Source of the DNA: Plantactinospora soyae
Lineage (GTDB): Bacteria > Actinomycetota > Actinomycetes > Mycobacteriales > Micromonosporaceae
Direction: 5' to 3'
NCBI RefSeq assembly: GCF_014874095.1
Contig: NZ_JADBEB010000001.1
Span: 6,014,001-6,078,000 of the forward strand
Length of the DNA: 64,000 nt
Below the pieces are notes generated by a model. It saw nothing but the letters and a program-made list of their open reading frames with translations. It had not been told where the DNA came from and did no database searches. The position numbers and the translations under genes were made by a program. Positions within the stretch are counted from its first letter, which is position 1; each line of letters starts with the position of its first letter. Below, one piece after another: positions 52,548 through 61,971 of the stretch.

Positions 52548-53420
52548 ACCGAGCCGCTGCTGTCGGTGCGGGAGGTGTGGACGACGTTCAAGGCCCCGCG
52601 CGGCAAGGGTGGCCGGCGCCAGGAGATCCAGGCGGTTGCCGGCGTCGACCTGACCGTCGGCGAGGGCGAGACAGTCGGGCTCGTCGGCGAATCGGGCTCC
52701 GGTAAGTCCACGCTGGCCCGAACGATCGTCGGCCTGGAGCGGGCCCGCAGCGGCACGGTGACCTTCGCCGGCACCGACGTCACCACCGGGTGGTCTCGGC
52801 GGCTGCGCCGCGATGTCCAGATGGTGTTCCAGGACCCGCGCTCCTCGCTCAACCCCCGGATGACCGTGCGGGACATCGTCGCCGAGGGCTGGCGGGCGCA
52901 CCCCGGACTGGTCCGGCCCGGCGGCCACGACGCGGAGGTCGCCCACCTGCTCGAGCAGGTGGGCGTCGACCCGACCCTGGCCGGCCGGCGCCCCGCCGAA
53001 CTCTCCGGCGGGCAGTGCCAGCGGGTCGCCATCGCCCGGGCCCTCGCACTCCGCCCCCGCCTGCTGGTCTGCGACGAAGCCGTCTCGGCGCTTGACGTGT
53101 CGGTCCAGGCACAGATCCTCGCCCTGCTCGCCCGCCTGCGCGAGGAGCTGGGCCTGGCGATGCTGTTCATCTCCCACGACCTCGGGGTGGTGCGTCAGCT
53201 CTCCGACCGGGTCGCCGTGATGTATCTCGGAAAGATCGTCGAAACCGGGCCGGCCGAGCAGTTGTACACCTCACCCGAGCACCCGTACACCCAGGCGCTA
53301 CTCGCGTCGGCACTCGAACTCGACCCGGACGCCACCCCACCGACGGCCCTCGCCGCCGAGCCGCTCGAAACCACCCCGTCCCGTTCGGAGGACCGCACCG
53401 ATGCCGCCCCATCTGCTTGA
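52545..53420 (+). CDS. ABC transporter ATPase 2 (OppF/DppF type)
   Basis: A 291-residue ATPase: Walker A GESGSGKST, Q-loop MVFQDPRSSLNPRMT, signature LSGGQCQRVAI, Walker B LLVCDEAVSALD, switch LFISHD and the OppF tail HPYTQALLAS. Its 3' end overlaps the aldolase gene by 20 bp. It completes the five-part importer. Confidence 0.94.
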   Translation: MTEPLLSVREVWTTFKAPRGKGGRRQEIQAVAGVDLTVGEGETVGLVGESGSGKSTLARTIVGLERARSGTVTFAGTDVTTGWSRRLRRDVQMVFQDPRSSLNPRMTVRDIVAEGWRAHPGLVRPGGHDAEVAHLLEQVGVDPTLAGRRPAELSGGQCQRVAIARALALRPRLLVCDEAVSALDVSVQAQILALLARLREELGLAMLFISHDLGVVRQLSDRVAVMYLGKIVETGPAEQLYTSPEHPYTQALLASALELDPDATPPTALAAEPLETTPSRSEDRTDAAPSA

Positions 53421-54345
53421 TGGCGTAACCGTTCCCCTGGTCACCCCGCTGGACCCGGACCGGCGACCGGACCCGCCCGCCGCCCGCCCGCTGCTGGACG
53501 CGCTGGCCGGTGCCGGCGTCACCACGGTGATGCTGCTGGGCAGCAACGGCGAGGGCCCGTCGGTCCCGGCGACAGCGGTCGGCCGCTACGTCGTCCCGGT
53601 CGCCCGGGACTGGCGGGAGCGGGTGGGCCCGGCGGCGCGGGTGCTGGTCGTCGCGTCCGGCGCCGGCACCGCCGAGACCCTCGACCGGGCCCGCGCGGCG
53701 CTGCCCGCCGAGCCGGACGCGTTCGTCGTCACCGCCCCCTACTACTTCCGGCACACCGCGACCGAACTGCGCGCCCACTTCGCCGCCGTGGCCGCGCTCG
53801 GTGTGCCGACCGTCGCCTACAACATCCCGCGCTACACCGGCAACCCGCTGGACCCGGACCTCGTGGCCGTCCTCGCCGACGAAATCGGCGTGATCGGCAT
53901 CAAGGACAGCTCCGGCGACGCCGGACACCTCGCGCGGCTCTGCGCGCTGGCCCGGGAACGGCCCGGGTTCGCGGTGAGCCAGGGCGCCGAGACGGCGCTC
54001 GTCGACGGACTCCGCCAGGGCGCCGCCGGCATCACGCCGGGCCTCGGCAACCTCGCCCCGGCGCTCTGCGTCAGCCTCGTCGACCGCTGGCGGGCCGGTG
54101 ACGAGGCCGGTGCCCGCGACCGGCAGGCCCGGCTGGACGCGATCGGTCGCATCCACACCATACGACCGGGGGTGGTCGCGATGAAGACGGCGTTGAGCCT
54201 GATCGGCCTCTGCCCACCCACCGCGGGCGCCCCGTTCCTGCCGTACGAACCGGCCGAGGTGGCGGCGCTGCGCGCGGTCCTCGAACCACTGGCCGGCGAC
54301 CTCGCCGCGCCGCTGATCGGTACCCCCGCGACGGCACCGAGGTAG
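53401..54345 (+). CDS. DapA/NanA-family class I aldolase (N-acetylneuraminate lyase-like)
   Basis: A 314-residue TIM-barrel aldolase. Phosphate/carboxylate loop GSNGEG, catalytic Tyr in VAYNIPRYTG, Schiff-base Lys in GVIGIKDSSGD. The YNIP form resembles N-acetylneuraminate lyase more than dihydrodipicolinate synthase, whose loop is GTTGE and YNVPGRT. It would split a 2-keto-3-deoxy acid to pyruvate plus an aldose or aldehyde. Last gene of the transporter operon; the ATG has GGAGG upstream inside the ATPase gene. No nanE, nagA or nagB is present in the window. Confidence 0.85.
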   Translation: MPPHLLDGVTVPLVTPLDPDRRPDPPAARPLLDALAGAGVTTVMLLGSNGEGPSVPATAVGRYVVPVARDWRERVGPAARVLVVASGAGTAETLDRARAALPAEPDAFVVTAPYYFRHTATELRAHFAAVAALGVPTVAYNIPRYTGNPLDPDLVAVLADEIGVIGIKDSSGDAGHLARLCALARERPGFAVSQGAETALVDGLRQGAAGITPGLGNLAPALCVSLVDRWRAGDEAGARDRQARLDAIGRIHTIRPGVVAMKTALSLIGLCPPTAGAPFLPYEPAEVAALRAVLEPLAGDLAAPLIGTPATAPR

Positions 54346-54453
54346 GGCCTGCGTCACGGTCGCGGTCGGGCAGAGGCGGAGTCCGGGCGGCGATCCGGCA
54401 ATCCCGGTCGCCGCGCGGGCCGCGCAGGCCGGCAAGTGGCTCGACGCAGGCCC
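54345..54453. terminator. Long inverted repeat between aldolase and araC genes
   Basis: Arms GGGCCTGCGTC (54345-54355) and GACGCAGGCCC (54443-54453) are perfect over 11 bp but separated by 87 bases. Possible terminator between converging genes or a protein-binding repeat. Confidence 0.35.
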
Positions 54454-54478
54454 CTGGGGGACCTCGGAACGCGGTCGC

Positions 54479-55375
54479 TCAGAGGTCCTCGACCAGGAGC
54501 CGCTGCGCCAGGGCGAGCAGGCCGGCCCGCCGTACCGGGTCGAGCGGGTCGAGGGGGCGGATGGTTCGGTAGCCGCGCGGCGAGGTCCCGTAGGCCGCCC
54601 GGAAGCGGCGGGAGAAGTGGAACGGGTTGATGAACCCGCACGCCTCGGAAATCGCGCCGACGCTGAGGTTGCTGCGCTCCAACAGGATGGCGGCCCGGGC
54701 CAGCCGGATCAGTTCGACGGCGCCGACCGGACCGAGGCCGAACCTCTGCCGGAAGATCCGGGCGAGGTGGCCGGGGGACACCCGGGCCGCCGACGCCATC
54801 TCGTCGAGCCGCAGCGCCAGGGCCGGCCCGCCGCGCCAGGTCGCGCGGAGGTGGTCGGCCAGCCGGACGAGGTGCTCGGGCAGCGCCGCCTCGGCCGCGT
54901 CGGCGACCGGGCCGTTGACGAACAGATCGAGGAGCCAGCCCAGGACCTCCGGCGTACGTGCCGGTGCGCCCTCGACCTCCGTGCCGCCGAGCCAGAGCAG
55001 GTAGCGACACAGCGCGGGGAGCGGATCGGCCGCCGAGAGCGGTCGGATCAGCGGCCACCGCGCGGGCGCACCCAGCGACCCGGACTCGTCGAGATAGAAC
55101 GTGACATACGCGTGGACGCAGGCCTGGTCGAGATCCCAGGCGTAGCGCTCCCGCAGGCCGGGGCGGGAGAGCAGCAACATTCCGGGCGTCAGGATGTGCT
55201 CGTGGGCGGCCGAAGGGTCACCGCCGGCCTCGGAGTACTGCCACGAGGCGCGTCCGGCCAGCATCCAGACGAACTCGAAGCAGGGCAGCACCCGGGGACC
55301 GAGTGTCGCTCCGGGTGGATAGTGCGCGACCGCAGGTCCGTTGCGGATCCGTACCCGGACCGGCGGCGATGTCAT
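54479..55375 (-). CDS. AraC-family transcriptional regulator
   Basis: A 298-residue regulator. The N-terminal cupin-like effector domain (about 1-150) is followed by two HTH motifs: RLDEMASAARVSPGHLARIF and VGAISEACGFINPFHFSRRF, the second with the family FSRRFR signature. It is divergent from the PhyH dioxygenase with a 99-bp spacer, so it probably activates that gene and perhaps the wider glycan locus in response to a sugar ligand. Confidence 0.9.
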   Translation of the reverse strand: MTSPPVRVRIRNGPAVAHYPPGATLGPRVLPCFEFVWMLAGRASWQYSEAGGDPSAAHEHILTPGMLLLSRPGLRERYAWDLDQACVHAYVTFYLDESGSLGAPARWPLIRPLSAADPLPALCRYLLWLGGTEVEGAPARTPEVLGWLLDLFVNGPVADAAEAALPEHLVRLADHLRATWRGGPALALRLDEMASAARVSPGHLARIFRQRFGLGPVGAVELIRLARAAILLERSNLSVGAISEACGFINPFHFSRRFRAAYGTSPRGYRTIRPLDPLDPVRRAGLLALAQRLLVEDL

Positions 55376-55474
55376 GAACAGACAGGTTACTGGGGAGCCT
55401 CGGACATGGCCCGGCAGCCCGCCCCCGCCGATACTGGACAAGGCAAATCAGCCCTTCAAAGCCGGGGAGAACCG

Positions 55475-56377
55475 ATGCCCACCAGCCAGTTGGCCGCGCC
55501 CTCGACGCGGTCGGTCGTCCTACACGACACCGTTTCCGAGGCGCTGATTGAACAGGTTCGCGAGGACGGCTACGGCGTCCTGCGCAACGCGCTGTCGGCG
55601 GCCGAGGTGGCCGAGATCAACGCGGAGGCCGTCCGGCTCTGCCGCGGCGAGCTGGGCGAGATCGGCCAGGGGCCGCAGACCTCGGTCGACGAGTCCGACG
55701 CCGACGTACTGCGCCGCTACCTTTGCATCCACCACCCGCACAAGCTGTCGGACGTCGTCGTCCGGTCGCTGTCGTCCCCGCGGATTGTCGACGCGCTGAC
55801 CAGCGTGATCGGACCGAACGTCAAGTCCATGCAGTCGATGCTGTTCATCAAGGCCGAAGGCCGGCCCGGCCAGCCCTGGCACCAGGACGAGTACTTCATT
55901 CCGACCCGGGACCGATCGCTGACCGCAGTCTGGATCGCCCTGGACGACGCGACGGTGGAGAACGGCTGCCTCTGGGTGCTGCCCGGCTCGCACCGCCGGG
56001 GTGTGCTCTATCCGGACCGGGAGCAGGACGACCCGCGCTTCGACTGCTCGATCGAGGCGTACGACTTCCCGTACACCGACGCCGACGCGGTACCGGTCGA
56101 GATCCCCGCAGGCGCCGCTGTGATCTTCAGTGGTTACCTGCTGCACCGGTCGCTGCCGAACTCGGGCCGGCACGGCTACCGCCGGGCGCTGGCCCACCAC
56201 TACATGAGCGCGGAGTCGCCACTGGGCTGGAAGGTGCCCCCGGACACCTCTCCGGCGCACTGGGACTTCCGCGACGTCGTGCTGGTGGCGGGCGAGGATC
56301 CGTACGCGTACAAGGGCATCACCGACGTCACCCGGGCCTACGTGCGGCCCGACAAGGAGGGCGGCTGCGACCGCTGA
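55475..56377 (+). CDS. Phytanoyl-CoA dioxygenase (PhyH)-family oxygenase
   Basis: A 300-residue Fe(II)/2-oxoglutarate enzyme with iron ligands in WHQDEYF (HxD) and LLHRSLPNSG (distal His), followed by RRALAHHY whose Arg should hold 2-oxoglutarate. GGGGAG precedes the ATG. PhyH enzymes hydroxylate small molecules from lipids to sugars and osmolytes; AraC divergence and location suggest a sugar-related substrate here. Followed by a clear terminator. Confidence 0.9.
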   Translation: MPTSQLAAPSTRSVVLHDTVSEALIEQVREDGYGVLRNALSAAEVAEINAEAVRLCRGELGEIGQGPQTSVDESDADVLRRYLCIHHPHKLSDVVVRSLSSPRIVDALTSVIGPNVKSMQSMLFIKAEGRPGQPWHQDEYFIPTRDRSLTAVWIALDDATVENGCLWVLPGSHRRGVLYPDREQDDPRFDCSIEAYDFPYTDADAVPVEIPAGAAVIFSGYLLHRSLPNSGRHGYRRALAHHYMSAESPLGWKVPPDTSPAHWDFRDVVLVAGEDPYAYKGITDVTRAYVRPDKEGGCDR

Positions 56378-56388
56378 CCACGCCGCCA

Positions 56389-56432
56389 CGCCGAAGGGCC
56401 CGGGTGCTCGATGACATCCGGGTCCTTCGGCG
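56389..56432 (+). terminator. Terminator after the PhyH gene
   Basis: Stem with outer arms CGCCGAAGG and CCTTCGGCG plus an inner CCGG extension, loop about 16 bases, 12 bp after the stop. It marks the end of the glycan locus. Confidence 0.7.
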
Positions 56433-56536
56433 CGCGTCACCCGCAGTGGACTGGAACTACCGCTGAGCCGCCGCGAAAGGCCCGCGTAGTGCTCCAGAAT
56501 GGCTTCACTGGCTCTGAGCTTGGGCTTTGGGTCCGG

Positions 56537-57500
56537 TCAGCTTGCTATGCGGTACTCGTTGATGGGGCCGCCGACGGCCTGACGGCGTTCGATCCGAGTC
56601 GCTGGCAGGGGGATGACGGTGGGTCGTCGTTCGGGGCGAGTTGGCTTCGGCCCTGGTGGGGCCGATGCTCATTGAAGTGGCGCGCGTAGTCGCGAAGGAT
56701 TTCTCGGCGTGGTCGCGGTTGAGCAGCAGGACCCGGTCGGTGCACTCCTCTCGTACGGAGGGCACGAAGCGCTCCGCGTGCGGGTTGCAGTTCGGGCTGC
56801 GCGCGGGATCTCGACTACAGTGACGCCCTCGCTAGTGAAGACGGCGTCGAACGCCGCGGTGAACTTGGCGTCACGATCCCTGATCAGGTAGAGGAATCGG
56901 CTGGCGCGGTCGCCGATCTCCCACAGGAGCTGGCGCGCTGCTGGGTGGCCCAGCCTGCGGTCGGGTGGGCGGTGACGCCGAGGATGTGGACCCGGTGGGT
57001 ACGCACCTCTATGACGACCAGCGCGTACAGGCGGTGCAAGCCGATGGTGTCGAGATGGAAGAAGTCCGTGGCCAGCAAGCCATTGGCCTGCGCTTTGAGA
57101 AAGGCTGCCCACTCGTGCCGCGCATGGCGGGAGCGGGGTGCGGGGCCGAGTCCTGCGGCGCGGAGCACTGCGTACGGTTGCCGCGCTGACCTTGTGGCCG
57201 AGGCGTCGCAGCTCGCCGTGCACGCGGCGGATTCCCCAGCGGGAGTTCTCCGCGGCGAGTCGCAGGATCAGGTCGCGGACTTCCTCCGGTAGCGGTGGGC
57301 GTCCCGGTGACGGCGGATGCGTCCACCTCATGGTGACCAGGCGCCGGTGCCAGGCCAGGAGGGTGCGCGGGGAGACGATTCGGTACCCGCGCAGGGCTCG
57401 GGGGAGCAGGCGGGCGAGGGTGGCCAGCAGCGCTCGGTCCGGCCAGCTGGGCCGGGGCAGTTGCCCGAGCAGGAGGTATCACAACTGGATGGCGGACGGT
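56537..57500 (-). pseudogene. IS3/IS481-like integrase-core transposase, multiply frameshifted
   Basis: Pieces in three frames reconstruct one DDE transposase. RALLATLARLLPRALRGYR and [18 protein letters not shown] (HTH region) come first. Then, in a second frame, [20 protein letters not shown] with the first Asp, then [17 protein letters not shown] with the second Asp, and finally EILRDYARHFNEHRPHQGRS ending at INEYRIAS and a stop at 56537. At least three frame changes make it inactive, and the final Glu region is lost. It marks the left edge of the mobile wreckage before the Wadjet genes. Confidence 0.75.
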
Positions 57501-57559
57501 TACTGCCGCTACGGCTAAGACATCTGCGTCTTGTTGTTGACACCAGCCACGGCCAGATG

Positions 57560-58567
57560 TACTGCCCAGGGAGGTTGCTGACGCTGCTGGGAGTGCACTC
57601 ACGCCGCGAGGTGCAACGGGCGCGGTTCCGCACCAAAGCTGCGATGCAGGCCCAGGTGACGCAGCGAGGCCGTCACCTCGGTGGTCGCCCACCCTACGGC
57701 TACCGGCTCGCCGACGCCGGCCCACATCCGAATCGGGCACACGCCCGCTGGGGCCGCAGGGCGCACCGACTCGAGCCAGACCCGCATACCGCCCCGCACG
57801 TGGAGTTGATGTTCGCCCAGCGCCTGACCGGCCGCAGCGTCGCCGTGATCACCCGCGACCTCAACCAGCGGCAGGCGCCCTGCCCGTCCCGCGCCGACCC
57901 TGACCGCAACCCACGCCGCACCGGCCACCGTGGGACGCTACGCACCGTCGCGGCGATCCTCGGAAACCCCCGCTATACCGGTCGGCAGGTGTGGAACCGG
58001 CTACGCGACCACAACCCATTGATACGGCAGGTGACCTGTTCGCCCGGGCGGACGCCCGCCGCTGGAACGCGACCCAACAGTGGGTGATCTCCACGGCGCC
58101 CGCTCACCCGGCGTTGGTCAGTGAGGCAGACTTCGTCGTCGCGCAGCAGGTCAACGCCGTCCCCGGCCCCGACGACTGTCGGACTCGCCGCTACCTGCTC
58201 GTGGGGGCTGATTCGCTGCCGGCTGTGTGGACGGATGATGGACTCGCACTGGGTCAACAACCACGCCAGCTACCGATGCCGGCACGGCAACCGCAGCAGC
58301 ACACCCACCGGGCCTGGCCGCCCCCGCAACGTCTACATCCACGAGGCCAGAGCCATCGCTCGCATCGCTGTCTAGCTGCGGATGCCTCCCAGCAGCCCGC
58401 CGGTGGTCGCCGACTACCTACGCGGGCACGATCTCATCGTCACCTGCGCCGCTGGCGGACACATCACCTCGGAGCACGGCCCCGCCGCAGCAGCGCGCCA
58501 GACCACATCGATCCCACGACCAGGATCAACCACAGAAACCCTCGCCGCCCGCCCTCACCAAATGTGA
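57560..58567 (+). pseudogene. Large serine recombinase, N-terminally truncated and frameshifted
   Basis: No catalytic N-terminal domain is left. The Recombinase domain reads RTKAAMQAQVTQRGRHLGG with PYGYRLADAGPHPNR and LRTVAAILGNPRYTGRQVWNR. After a frame change, WNATQQWVISTAPAHPALVSE and the zinc-ribbon half RCRLCGRMMDSHWVNNHASY follow, then in another frame PPVVADYLRGHDLIV near the C-terminus. The internal block 57890-58112 is directly repeated at 30641-30865. It could have mobilised the island originally but is now dead. Confidence 0.78.
57890..58112 (+). repeat. Direct-repeat copy B (recombinase fragment)
   Basis: About 220 bp nearly identical to 30641-30865 in the same orientation, including the stretch GGAAACCCCCGCTATACCGG. 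The two copies bracket the whole glycan-use region. Confidence 0.75.
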
Positions 58568-59143
58568 AGAGCTTGTGTGGGGGTTAACGTGTCCGAATAC
58601 CGTAACCCCACACGAAACCAGAATCGGAATTTTCATAATTCCCGGATCGGGGGTGCGGGCGTAGCAGTCAGGGGCCACGGTGGCCGCTACGGCCGCATGG
58701 TCAAGTCTCCGGGCACCCACGGCCCGCCTCGACGGTGGTCTGGTCGAGGATCGCCACGGCTGGATCAGCGAGGGTGAGTCCGGACACCATCGGGCAGTGT
58801 TCTGGCCCGCGGCGCAGCCTTGCCCAGGTCGAACTGGCCACCGGCCGAGTGGGTCGACTGGTACAACAACCAGCGCGGCCCAGCGAGGCGGTTGGAGTTA
58901 GCAGCTGAGGTCTCTGCAGAACCCGGGCGGTTCACTGTCCATCGATCGTTCGGATGACGTTGGATGATGGGACGGCTCGGTAGCGGTGGCCCGGCTGTCG
59001 ATTCCTGTGCCCGGAGACTGCGTTTCGTGCCCTGAAGACCGTAATCTGGCAGTGCCTGTCACTGATTGCTACTCGGATAGTAGCGAGGAAGTGTTGGTGG
59101 GTGCCGCGATGCGCGGTAGGTAGCGGTCGTCGGGAGGTATTGC
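58568..59143. other. Gap between recombinase remnant and Wadjet genes
   Basis: No intact gene. A fragment at 58841-58876 reads PAEWVDWYNNQR, the conserved end of IS3-type transposases, so another eroded element is present. The last ~150 bp is AT-richer and must contain the jetA promoter, though I cannot name its boxes with confidence. Confidence 0.5.
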
Positions 59144-60691
59144 GTGCCGAACCCGCCACGTCTGTGGTGGCAGGACATCGATCCGGTTGTGTGGCGATGC
59201 TTCGGCCAACCCGAGGACCTGGCGCGAGAGCGGAACACGGCGGTGTTGGCGGCGTTGGAGGAGTTGGCGACGCGGGCTCCGATGTCGACGCTGGCCGACA
59301 TTGGGGCGCAGATGCGTGACGTCGGTTTCCGCGACCAGGTGACCGAATTCGAGCTGCGTACGGTGCTCGACTACCTGACCAGCGCGCATCTCGTCGAACC
59401 GTTCCGGGACTACGCGGCGCTCAACGCGGGCCTGGATGCGGTGGTCCGCCGGCAGGAGGCCTGGGCGCTGACCAAGATCGGCCGGGCCGTGGTGGCTGCG
59501 GTGCGTACGGCCGTCGTCGACTCGCGGCGGGCGCTGCAGCTGCCGAGCCGTCTTCTCGACAGCGTCGAACGCACGGTCCGTGATCTGATCGAGCACCTTT
59601 CTTCCGACGCCGGGCTGCTGCCGACCGACTTGGATGACGTCCGGACGAGGCTGGATGAGATGCAGCGGGTCACCGCCGATTTCTACGCTGCGCTGGCGCA
59701 GATGGTGCAGTCCGACGTCACCGACGATCTGCTGTTCGGAGAGAACCGTGATCGCGTCATCGAGGCACTGCGGCAGTTCCCGCGCGAGTACGGGCGAGCG
59801 CTACGCCGGGTCGAGGCGGCCCTGACCGACTTGGAGTCGGCCGGGCACCGGCCGCTGGTCGAGACCGCCGCCATGCACGCCGGCCTCCTCGACGCCCGCG
59901 ATCAGCAAGACTGGATCGACGAGCGGCTGCGTCGGCTGTCCGACCTGGCCGCCTGGTTCGCCCCTCTGGGTTCGGTGCAGCGGCTGATCTCCTCGGCGGC
60001 TGGCGCCGTCCACACCCTCCTGGTGGCCATCGATCGGCGCTACACAGCCCTGCGGCGCGGTTCGGACCTGGCCGCCGACTTCCGGGAACTCGCCTACAGC
60101 TTGTACGCCCAGCCGGACGACGATGCTGCCCGCCAGGTGTACGCGGCCGCGTTCGGCCAATGGCCAGCCGTGCATGCGGTCGTGGGCACGACCGAAGAGG
60201 ACGTCGCCCACGCCACCCTGGCAGCCGGTGGGATCAGCCGACACCAGGTGGATGTGATCCTGCGCGAGCACGAACGCGTCGGTCGCTCCAGCGGCCGTCC
60301 TCGCAAGGTCCCGGACGCCGGCGCTGCGCGGGCTTCCGCTCTGGAGAAGGCCGCCGCCACTGCGGAGAACCGGCGGCGCTTCACCGCGTTGCTGGCCACC
60401 GACGGCGAAGTGCCGCTGAGTCATTTCGCCGGTCTGGAGACACCGGCGTTGGTGATCCTGCTCGGCGCGATCGAAGTAGCGCGCAACGCGATCGATGCCG
60501 CTACCGGATACGGCGAAGTCCATGCCGAGGGCGCCAGCGTGGTCGTCCGGGTCCGGTCGGGCCGCCCCGACACCCACCTGCCGGTCCGGTTCGCCGAGGG
60601 GACTCTGGTGGCGCCGGAAATCTTGATCACCGTGACCCCGACCGAAGCCGGCCAGGTTCCGCAGGTCGTCATTACGGAGGGCGCCGCATGA
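59144..60691 (+). CDS. jetA: Wadjet type II protein JetA (TIGR02677/DUF2397 family)
   Basis: A 515-residue protein from GTG 59144 with GGGAGG upstream. It begins PNPPRLWWQDIDPVVWRCF, which leads into winged-helix segments followed by a mainly helical middle, matching the DUF2397 family that forms the kleisin-like JetA of SMC-type Wadjet systems. JetA bridges the JetC motor and carries JetB; the complex recognises and cleaves closed circular plasmids with JetD. The stop overlaps jetB as ATGA. Known from defence-system studies; identified here by neighbours and family style. Confidence 0.88.
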   Translation: MPNPPRLWWQDIDPVVWRCFGQPEDLARERNTAVLAALEELATRAPMSTLADIGAQMRDVGFRDQVTEFELRTVLDYLTSAHLVEPFRDYAALNAGLDAVVRRQEAWALTKIGRAVVAAVRTAVVDSRRALQLPSRLLDSVERTVRDLIEHLSSDAGLLPTDLDDVRTRLDEMQRVTADFYAALAQMVQSDVTDDLLFGENRDRVIEALRQFPREYGRALRRVEAALTDLESAGHRPLVETAAMHAGLLDARDQQDWIDERLRRLSDLAAWFAPLGSVQRLISSAAGAVHTLLVAIDRRYTALRRGSDLAADFRELAYSLYAQPDDDAARQVYAAAFGQWPAVHAVVGTTEEDVAHATLAAGGISRHQVDVILREHERVGRSSGRPRKVPDAGAARASALEKAAATAENRRRFTALLATDGEVPLSHFAGLETPALVILLGAIEVARNAIDAATGYGEVHAEGASVVVRVRSGRPDTHLPVRFAEGTLVAPEILITVTPTEAGQVPQVVITEGAA

Positions 60692-61971
60692 CCCAGCGGC
60701 TTCTCGACCCGGATCTCGCCGACGCGGCACGCCACCTGACCCTCAACTGCCGGATCTCTTCGGCCGAGGATCCGGTTCGCTACCGTGCGGTGCTGCGCGG
60801 CCGGCGGGAGATTACCGACTTCTTTCGCACGGAACTGGGGTGGACCCTGCACATTCACGACGTCGGTGGGGTGGTTCGCCTGCACAAGCGCCGTGACGAT
60901 GTTCCCGGGGATCGCGGACCGCGGCTGCAGCGCCGCAGCGGACGAGGCGAGTTGGCTCCCGCCCAGGTGCTGGTGCTGACCGCGCTGGTCTGTGAACAGC
61001 TGTGGCGACGTCCACGGATCAGCCTGCGCGAGCTGCTGCAGTCGGTGGCTCAGGTGTGCGCCGCCGAGGCGGGCACGGGCCGGCTACCGGCTTTCCGGAT
61101 CGTGGCCACGGACGGGGTCAGCAAGCGTGAAGCACAGGCCGCGCGGGAGAACATCGTTGATGCGATCAAGCTGCTGCAGGCGGACGGGGAGATCAGTGTC
61201 GACGCGGATCTGGACCGGGCGGTGACAGACGAGAACGCGGAGGTGTTCATCACCGCTGACCGCGACAGCCTCGCCAACAAGTTCGCCTCACTGTCGCCGA
61301 CGCTGTTGTCGTTGAGCAGCCGGTCCCCCGATCAGCAAGTCGCCACGCTGACAGCGATTTCGCTTCCGGACGCCGAGCCGGACGCTGTCGCGCAGCGGCA
61401 GGCCAGCGTGGAGGGGCGCCGGCTGACCGCGCTGCGGCGGGTGGTGGACGACCCGGCCGCTGACCCGGAGGACGACCCGAACCCGGTCGGCTACCTCGCC
61501 ACCTCGACCGGCCGGGAACGCGCGTTGAACATCGCAGCCGCGTTAGGGCTGGTCGCCAGCGTGCGCCGCGACTGGTGGGAGATCACCGACCCGACGGGAA
61601 CCGCCTCCGACTTCGACTTCCCGCAGGGCCGCAAGACAGAGCGGCAGGCTGCGCTGGCCCTGCTGTCGCACCTGCCGCACCACGGCGCGTCTGAGGTAAC
61701 CGCCGATGAGATCACGACGTCGTTCGAAGAAATCCGCCGGGACATGCCACGGTGGGCAGCCGGCTATGCCGAACGGCTGCCCGTCCTGGCCCGGGCCGCT
61801 GCCGCGGAACTGGTCACCGCCGGCCTGCTTCAGGTCACCAGCGACGACGACCGGTGGCAGATCACACCGGGCGTGCACCTGTGGCGCGTGCGGGCACGCC
61901 ATGGCCAGCCCGCTCGTCCGGGCCGGCACCGCACGGAAGCTGACTCGCACACGAGGGAGGGGCCGGCGTGA
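60688..61971 (+). CDS. jetB: Wadjet type II protein JetB (TIGR02678/DUF2398 family)
   Basis: A 427-residue protein with winged-helix content typical of DUF2398: RHLTLNCRISSAEDPVRYRA at the start, then RREITDFFRTELGWTLHIHD, VLVLTALVCEQLWRRPRISL and a C-terminal LQVTSDDDRWQITPGVHLWR. It is the KITE-like partner of JetA. ATGA and GTGA overlaps on both sides show strict co-translation of jetA-jetB-jetC. Confidence 0.88.
   Translation: MTQRLLDPDLADAARHLTLNCRISSAEDPVRYRAVLRGRREITDFFRTELGWTLHIHDVGGVVRLHKRRDDVPGDRGPRLQRRSGRGELAPAQVLVLTALVCEQLWRRPRISLRELLQSVAQVCAAEAGTGRLPAFRIVATDGVSKREAQAARENIVDAIKLLQADGEISVDADLDRAVTDENAEVFITADRDSLANKFASLSPTLLSLSSRSPDQQVATLTAISLPDAEPDAVAQRQASVEGRRLTALRRVVDDPAADPEDDPNPVGYLATSTGRERALNIAAALGLVASVRRDWWEITDPTGTASDFDFPQGRKTERQAALALLSHLPHHGASEVTADEITTSFEEIRRDMPRWAAGYAERLPVLARAAAAELVTAGLLQVTSDDDRWQITPGVHLWRVRARHGQPARPGRHRTEADSHTREGPA

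Noticed and set aside
32568-56377. Naming the whole locus as canonical sialic acid catabolism
   Set aside because: The sialidase-like protein lacks the RIP Arg, nanE/nagA/nagB are absent, and several oxidoreductases would have no role.
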